Origin: Streptosporangium violaceochromogenes
GTDB taxonomy: Bacteria > Actinomycetota > Actinomycetes > Streptosporangiales > Streptosporangiaceae
DNA length: 56,964 nucleotides
Assembly: GCF_014654615.1 (NCBI RefSeq)
Contig: NZ_BNBB01000035.1
Coordinates: 1-56,964, forward strand
Direction of reading: 5' to 3'
The first letter of the stretch is position 1. The number at the start of each line of letters is the position of its first letter. Shown here one piece after another: positions 51,644-56,964 of this stretch. Below the pieces are notes generated by a model that ran no database searches, was not told where the DNA came from, and saw nothing but the letters and a program-made list of their open reading frames with translations. A program made the translations under genes and the position numbers.

Positions 51644-52609
51644 TCAGGTGGCTTCGTCAAGGCTTCGCAGCCACCGGCTCTGCAGTTGGCCGGAACGGTC
51701 GTCGAGGACCTCGTGTGCCATGGCTAATCGCGCCCGAAGCAGTCCGGCGATCCAGCGCAACGTTGACTCCTCATCCCGTATTATCCGCTGCTGGTGGTCG
51801 GTATAGAGCATTTTTCGAATGCCGATGTAATTCGTGGCTGAACGGCACTTCTCATCCGCGGTCGCCGTCTTCTTCTCGGTTGCTCCTGCCGGTTCATTCT
51901 CACGAGTGGCCCATCGTGGATCTTCTCGTGCGCCGGAGGGACGGTCATAGACATAACCAGAAGCGCGCATACAGGCACTCCATGCCTGGTCGGCCGCGCG
52001 CAGCCTGTCGTCGGCGTAGGCTCGTTCGGCCGCGTCGGCCGCAAAGCTTCCCAGTTTCCTGTCCGCGAAAGCCGGCGCAGGCGAACTTCCGTCTGTGGAT
52101 ACCGCCCTTCGGCTGAGCAGTTTTTCCGCGGCGGCATTGCACCCACCGGGGGGGACGCGCTTTCCGCCGACCGTTTCGACCTCTCCCGCGAATACGGCGC
52201 CCTGCAGCCCCGCGATTGGGGGGAAAGGGCGGAGACCGTTGGCCGCGGAGGCTTCCTCCAGCAACTGCCCAGGCGGTCCCGAGTATCCGTACCGGCTTAC
52301 CTGTTTCGCGCCCAGCCAGCCGAGGAAGGCGGCGTTCCTGGGGTAGAGGACGGGCGTCTGCGCAGGCAGCGCCACTTTGAAGCCGTAGTGCGTCATGCAG
52401 GTCCGGAGCAGGGCTCCTCTTGCTCTCTGTACCACAGCACGTTCCTGAGCATCCAGGTCGTAGCTGTCCAGCGGCAACGTCAGGTCGTTCGAGGAGGTGA
52501 TGGTGTCCGCCGATCCGGGAACGACTGCAGACCGGCCCCCGGTACACCCGGTTGCGGTAACGGTCGTCACCATGGCGGCGGCAGCGGCCTTGATGATCGC
52601 CCTGATCAC
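51644..52609 (-). CDS. Hypothetical lipoprotein
   Basis: 321 residues from GTG 52609. The signal peptide ends with TATGC, a lipobox, giving an acylated Cys about residue 22. The mature part has several cysteines (RTCMTHYGF, GGCNAAAEKL, WSACMRASGY, DEKCRSATNY) and no recognised domain; CM-x-x-x-GY/F patterns recur twice, which suggests duplicated units. Actinomycete lipoproteins of this type are frequent and unknown. Adjacent to SARP gene (convergent) and a secreted protein. Confidence 0.75.
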   Translation of the reverse strand: MIRAIIKAAAAAMVTTVTATGCTGGRSAVVPGSADTITSSNDLTLPLDSYDLDAQERAVVQRARGALLRTCMTHYGFKVALPAQTPVLYPRNAAFLGWLGAKQVSRYGYSGPPGQLLEEASAANGLRPFPPIAGLQGAVFAGEVETVGGKRVPPGGCNAAAEKLLSRRAVSTDGSSPAPAFADRKLGSFAADAAERAYADDRLRAADQAWSACMRASGYVYDRPSGAREDPRWATRENEPAGATEKKTATADEKCRSATNYIGIRKMLYTDHQQRIIRDEESTLRWIAGLLRARLAMAHEVLDDRSGQLQSRWLRSLDEAT

Positions 52610-52718
52610 GCTTGAACTCTTCTCCTCTCTTCACCGGCCGAGGTCCCCGTAGTTTCCGGGAACGGATCCACCGAAACGGGCGGCCGTCACCTGGGCTGCG
52701 GGGACGCGTTCACCGGCG

Positions 52719-53288
52719 TTAGAAAGCGACCTTTGATCCGTGCTGCCACCCGAGAAGCTTTCCGTACGCCCAGTCATACGGGTTGACATGGCCGCGGATG
52801 TAGGTTGCCTGGTCTTTCCGGACCGCTGAGGTGTATGCGGCGGAGAGTGAGGCGACCGTCCGGTGCTGGTCTCCCCCCCAGCCGCACCAGTGGGCACCTC
52901 CCGAGTTATCCCACCAGCCTGTGGTGATCTGCTCAAGCACAGCGGGAGACGTGTCCTTCGTCCAGCCGTAGGCGGTTCCGCTGGAGGTGGTACCGACCTT
53001 GACGTAGATCTCACTCGATCCGGTGGATTTGTAATAGGAGCCGGCGAGGTTGGTCACCGTTGCTCCGGCGCTGACCAAGGTGTCCGGGTCGCTCACTCCG
53101 CCGCTGCCGCACGTAACCGTCGTTGCGAGCGGGGACACGTCGGCCCCGGCGGGGGTGTCGCTCATGGCCGTGGTCACGGCCTGGTCGGAACCGGTGCCTG
53201 GATCGTCGTCGGCGTATGCCGTCCCCTGGGGCGCGATCATGGCGACGGTGAGGGCCAGGAACAGTGCGGCTCCACGCTTTTGGAACAT
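52719..53288 (-). CDS. Hypothetical secreted protein
   Basis: 189 residues from ATG 53288, with AGGGAGAA upstream. The signal peptide MFQKRGAALFLALTVAMIAP cleaves near AYA/DDD. The mature protein is rich in Ser, Thr, Gly and Trp (WWDNSGGAHWCGWGGDQHR), contains two cysteines, and has a YYKSTGSSEIYVKVGTTSSG part that suggests a small beta-rich domain. No family recognised. About 110 bp upstream of the lipoprotein gene, same strand. Confidence 0.75.
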   Translation of the reverse strand: MFQKRGAALFLALTVAMIAPQGTAYADDDPGTGSDQAVTTAMSDTPAGADVSPLATTVTCGSGGVSDPDTLVSAGATVTNLAGSYYKSTGSSEIYVKVGTTSSGTAYGWTKDTSPAVLEQITTGWWDNSGGAHWCGWGGDQHRTVASLSAAYTSAVRKDQATYIRGHVNPYDWAYGKLLGWQHGSKVAF

Positions 53289-53639
53289 GCGCGTTCTCCC
53301 TGTGAAGTGGAAACAACGATGATCCGTCACTCTAGAAAAAAGATGTATATGAAACGTACATGACGATCGGTAGTGGAGGTGATTCGGTAGGCGAGAACTC
53401 GGTTTTGGGTTGTGTCCATGGGAGTGGTGTATGAGTTTCCCCGGCTGTTGGACGCGCCGGGGGACAAGACCCTGTCACGGGCCGAACCGGCGCCACAAAT
53501 CGGGCTTGGTGATCAGACCGTACGCCGATGACCGTCGATCATGCGGTGAGAAGGCTCCGTGGATTTGTGGGAGGCTCCTTCCGGAGCGGGACGTGCGATA
53601 CCGGCACGTGCGGCAGGGGGCCTTGCTCTTCCCTGTGAG
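53289..53639. other. Intergenic region without a gene
   Basis: Separates the secreted-protein gene from the transposase remnant. Open frames here lack family matches. It may contain the lost 3' part of the insertion sequence; terminal repeats were not identified. Confidence 0.4.
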
Positions 53640-54059
53640 CACGCCATTGGACGTTTCCGCCGAAGTCACCGGTTTGCCGGAGAACCAGGCATCGATGGGT
53701 TCGCCTTTCACCCCGGTGGTTTTCATGCGGCACCGGTCGGTTCCGAAGACCTTGCCGCCGAGGATGAGATGAAGGTGCCATTGCCGGTCGGCGCGGGTGA
53801 GGACGTCGTGAAGGCCGGGTGCCTGGCCGGCCAGGACGTCGATGACCTCGTGCGTATAACGGTATGCGGTGGCCTGGGACAGGCCGAACGCGATGCCGTG
53901 CAGGCGGATATTGGGTTTGGAGCGGAATCAGGCCAGGGCGAACGGGGCTTGATGAAAGCAGGTCAAGCGCCGGGAGGCCTTGGGGGTGCCGCGGTGGCGG
54001 CGCTCGTGGCAGAACAGGCGGTCGAAGTGGCGGATCGGTTCACGGGGGACGTCGAGCAT
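53640..54059 (-). pseudogene. IS5-family (DDE_Tnp_4 type) transposase remnant
   Basis: From the ATG at 54059: MLDVPREPIRHFDRLFCHE, RGTPKASRRLTCFHQAPFALA, then a TGA stop at the place of a conserved Trp. The frame continues with FRSKPNIRLHGIAFGLSQATAYRYTHEVIDVLA, then KVFGTDRCRMKTTGVKGEPIDAWFSGK, where it shifts; the next conserved piece TGDFGGNVQW is in another frame. The remaining DDE half is gone. This matches the transposases with MLDVPRELVR and KTTxVKGExIDAWYSGK motifs. A nonsense, a frameshift and a truncation mean it is inactive. Confidence 0.85.
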
Positions 54060-54523
54060 GGCGGAACGGGCGACCATGTGGGGCTTTCCGCGGTGAAGGA
54101 TCTGGGGTGAGCCCCCTTCCGTCGGAGGCTCCGCGCCTGTTGTGGCGGCGGAAGTTCGTCCGTGCGTCTGCCCGGGTGTGATCGATCCTGTCCGAGGAAG
54201 CCCTGCTGTCCGACTTGATTACACTGAGAAAACGTCACCGGCCGACAGGTGTCTACAGGTCGTTTGACGAACCGGTTTTCCAAGCATCTCAAGCGGGGGA
54301 AGCGGTGGAGTCGGCCCCAGGCCGAGGTATTCACCCACTTTTCTTTTTTGCTGAAATGAGTGTATGGCCGATATGTTTGAAGCTGTCGGCCACCCGTGAT
54401 TCACGATACAGGTCGTCCCTGTTCAGGGGTGGGCATGATTAAAGATCGCTTTTAAGGAGATTTGGGGGTGGTTCTGGTTCCGTGGGGAGGGATTCGGCGG
54501 GGCCTTCCCGTGGGACGGCCTTC
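54060..54523. other. Intergenic region left of the maltokinase gene
   Basis: 464 bp, no convincing gene. Moderately lower GC at 54220-54440. Probably flanking debris of the insertion sequence and the 3' untranslated part of the maltokinase operon; no terminator of clear strength was noticed. Confidence 0.4.
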
Positions 54524-55837
54524 TCAGGGGCCGGTGTGGAAGGCGGCGAGGGGGATGGGAAGCCAGGTGGGGCGGTTGCGGGCCTCGTAGACGACCTCGT
54601 AGACGGCCTTGCTCATCTCCAGGGCGCGCAGGAGGACGGCGTCCTTGGCCTGCAGGCGCCCGCCTCCGGCGGCATAGCCCGCCAGGAAGGAGGAGCGGTT
54701 CAGGTCGGCCCATTCGGCGGCTCGGGGGCGCAGCGTGCCGGCCTGGGGATGGCCGGCCAGCAGGTGGCGGGCGGCGTAGTCGAACGAGCGGAGCATCCCG
54801 GCCACGTCCCGCAGCGGTGAGGACAGGGCGCGGCGCTCGGCGAGCGGTCGGCCGGGCTCGCCCTCGAAGTCGAGGATGATCCAGTCGGTGGTCGTGCGCA
54901 TCACCTGGCCGAGGTGGTAGTCGCCGTGGACGCGCTGGACCGGCACCTCGCCGATCACGTCGGAGACCCGCTGGTAGGCCTCCTCGATCACCGGCGCGTG
55001 CTCGGCGAGGGCGGGCACCTCGGTGATCGCCTGGGCCAGGCGGCGGCGCTGGTCCTCGACCGTCTGCTTGACCTCCTGCGCCTCCATCACACCGGTGGGG
55101 AAGGCCTCGGCCAGCTCCTGGTGGGCCTCGGCGGTGGCGACGCCCAGCCGGTAGGACTCGGAGCTGAAGTCGCCGCCCGCCTCGGTGGCCGAGGGGTTGA
55201 GCGAGGCGTACAGGTCGCGGACGCTGGTCAGCGCCAGGGACCAGCCGTCGTTGGCGGTGGAGAGGAACTCCTGGGTCATCGCCAGGGTGGTGGGCTCGCC
55301 GTCGAGGTCGATCTCGATCCAGCCGTACGGCCGCGCGATGTGGCGGGCGCCGTGGCGGGCCAGGGCGGTGACGACCTCCAGCTCGGGGTTGACGCCCGGG
55401 ATCAGGCGGCGGAACAGCTTGCAGATGTAGGTCTCGCCGTACACCAGCGAGGTGTTGGACTGTTCGGCGCCGAGCACCAGGCTGCGCAGCGAGGTGTCGA
55501 TCCGGGCGCCCTCCACGGGACGGAAGCGGAGCGGGCCGATGTCGCGCCCGGCGGCCATCGCCTCCAGGAGGGTGCCGGTGAGGTCGGGGTTGTAGACGGC
55601 GTCGTAGTAGCCGTCGCCGATGCGGGCGTGGCCGAACCTCCCGGACGTGTCGCCCTCCGTGCCGAGAAGGAGCTGGTAGCGGTCGCGCTCTCCGGCCTGG
55701 CGCACCGAGACGACGAGGTGGCGCAGGCCGGGGCGGAGTTCGATGTCGGAGTCGATGTCGAGGCCGTCGATCGGGCGTCCCTTACCGGCGAACCATCGCT
55801 GGTCGACGATCCAGCCGGAAAGGAGCTCGGTCAGCAC
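54524..55837 (-). CDS. mak: Maltokinase
   Basis: 437 residues. GTG 55837 has CAGGAGGCG upstream and lies 4 nt past the treS stop. The N-terminal cap (DQRWFAGKGRPIDGLDIDSDI) and the aminoglycoside-phosphotransferase-like fold are visible: VHGDYHLGQVM (catalytic loop with Asp) and WIILDFEGEPGRPLAERRALSSPLRDVAGMLRSFDYA (metal-binding DFE). Phosphorylates maltose at C1 with ATP, giving maltose-1-phosphate for GlgE. Operon with treS; their products act in sequence, trehalose to maltose to maltose-1-phosphate. Confidence 0.95.
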   Translation of the reverse strand: MLTELLSGWIVDQRWFAGKGRPIDGLDIDSDIELRPGLRHLVVSVRQAGERDRYQLLLGTEGDTSGRFGHARIGDGYYDAVYNPDLTGTLLEAMAAGRDIGPLRFRPVEGARIDTSLRSLVLGAEQSNTSLVYGETYICKLFRRLIPGVNPELEVVTALARHGARHIARPYGWIEIDLDGEPTTLAMTQEFLSTANDGWSLALTSVRDLYASLNPSATEAGGDFSSESYRLGVATAEAHQELAEAFPTGVMEAQEVKQTVEDQRRRLAQAITEVPALAEHAPVIEEAYQRVSDVIGEVPVQRVHGDYHLGQVMRTTTDWIILDFEGEPGRPLAERRALSSPLRDVAGMLRSFDYAARHLLAGHPQAGTLRPRAAEWADLNRSSFLAGYAAGGGRLQAKDAVLLRALEMSKAVYEVVYEARNRPTWLPIPLAAFHTGP

Positions 55838-55841
55838 GGCT

Positions 55842-56964
<1,123 letters not shown>

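Noticed and set aside
53559..54110. Rightward 183-codon open frame
   Set aside because: Gly/Val-rich shadow of the leftward IS5 transposase remnant, whose conserved motifs are on the opposite strand.
50654..54246. 13-bp identity GTCACCGGCCGAC at 50654 and 54234, considered as insertion-element ends
   Set aside because: Direct orientation, no longer match and no partner inverted repeats; may be chance in GC-rich DNA.

Overview
The window is a high-GC actinomycete chromosome segment. Evidence: the fused 2-oxoglutarate enzyme Kgd, a Streptomyces-type subtilisin inhibitor, a SARP-type regulator, the TreS-maltokinase-GlgB glycogen pathway, strong GC bias at third codon positions, and many GTG/TTG starts. 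The gene mix resembles a filamentous actinomycete, perhaps Streptosporangiaceae or a relative; this is inference, and no 16S or marker phylogeny is present. No tRNA, rRNA, CRISPR array or replication origin was seen.

Left part (1-14 kb): three tandem secreted trypsin-like peptidases on the minus strand (the first cut by the window edge), then a divergent subtilisin-inhibitor-like protein. These are followed by a membrane-anchored protein, an MDR oxidoreductase, a DUF4097-PadR operon behind a 38-bp palindrome, a small DUF6104-type gene, kgd, a B3/B4-domain protein and a flavin reductase.

Middle part (14-35 kb): an accessory lipid/steroid-like region. It holds a DapB-like dehydrogenase, a zinc alcohol dehydrogenase with a 3Fe-4S ferredoxin, a CYP124/125/142-like P450, a ChsH1-like MaoC protein and a TetR regulator resembling KstR. 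Five sites match or nearly match the KstR operator pattern TnnAACnnGTTnnA near these genes, so the region looks like a local KstR-type regulon. Embedded in it are an UnbV-UnbU-DUF1702 trio (known from enediyne clusters, but with no enediyne PKS here), a sugar/lipid cluster (GT4 glycosyltransferase, methyltransferase, cyclase-like protein and divergent GDP-mannose dehydratase), and an odd operon of an MreB-like protein with two TraR/DksA zinc-finger proteins. Lrp- and GntR-family regulators flank the P450 and KstR-like genes.

Right part (34.8-57 kb): a degenerate PP2C, a decayed protein kinase and a membrane-anchored sigma-like protein lie in one direction as a likely former signalling unit. 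Next come a complete OpuC-type osmolyte ABC transporter, a second flavin reductase, SppA and GlgB. Between glgB and maltokinase-treS lies about 7.6 kb of mixed accessory material: DUF4328 protein, amidase, membrane protein, SARP regulator, lipoprotein, secreted protein and two broken IS5-type transposases. This looks like an insertion that split the treS-mak-glgB group. The treS gene runs off the right edge.
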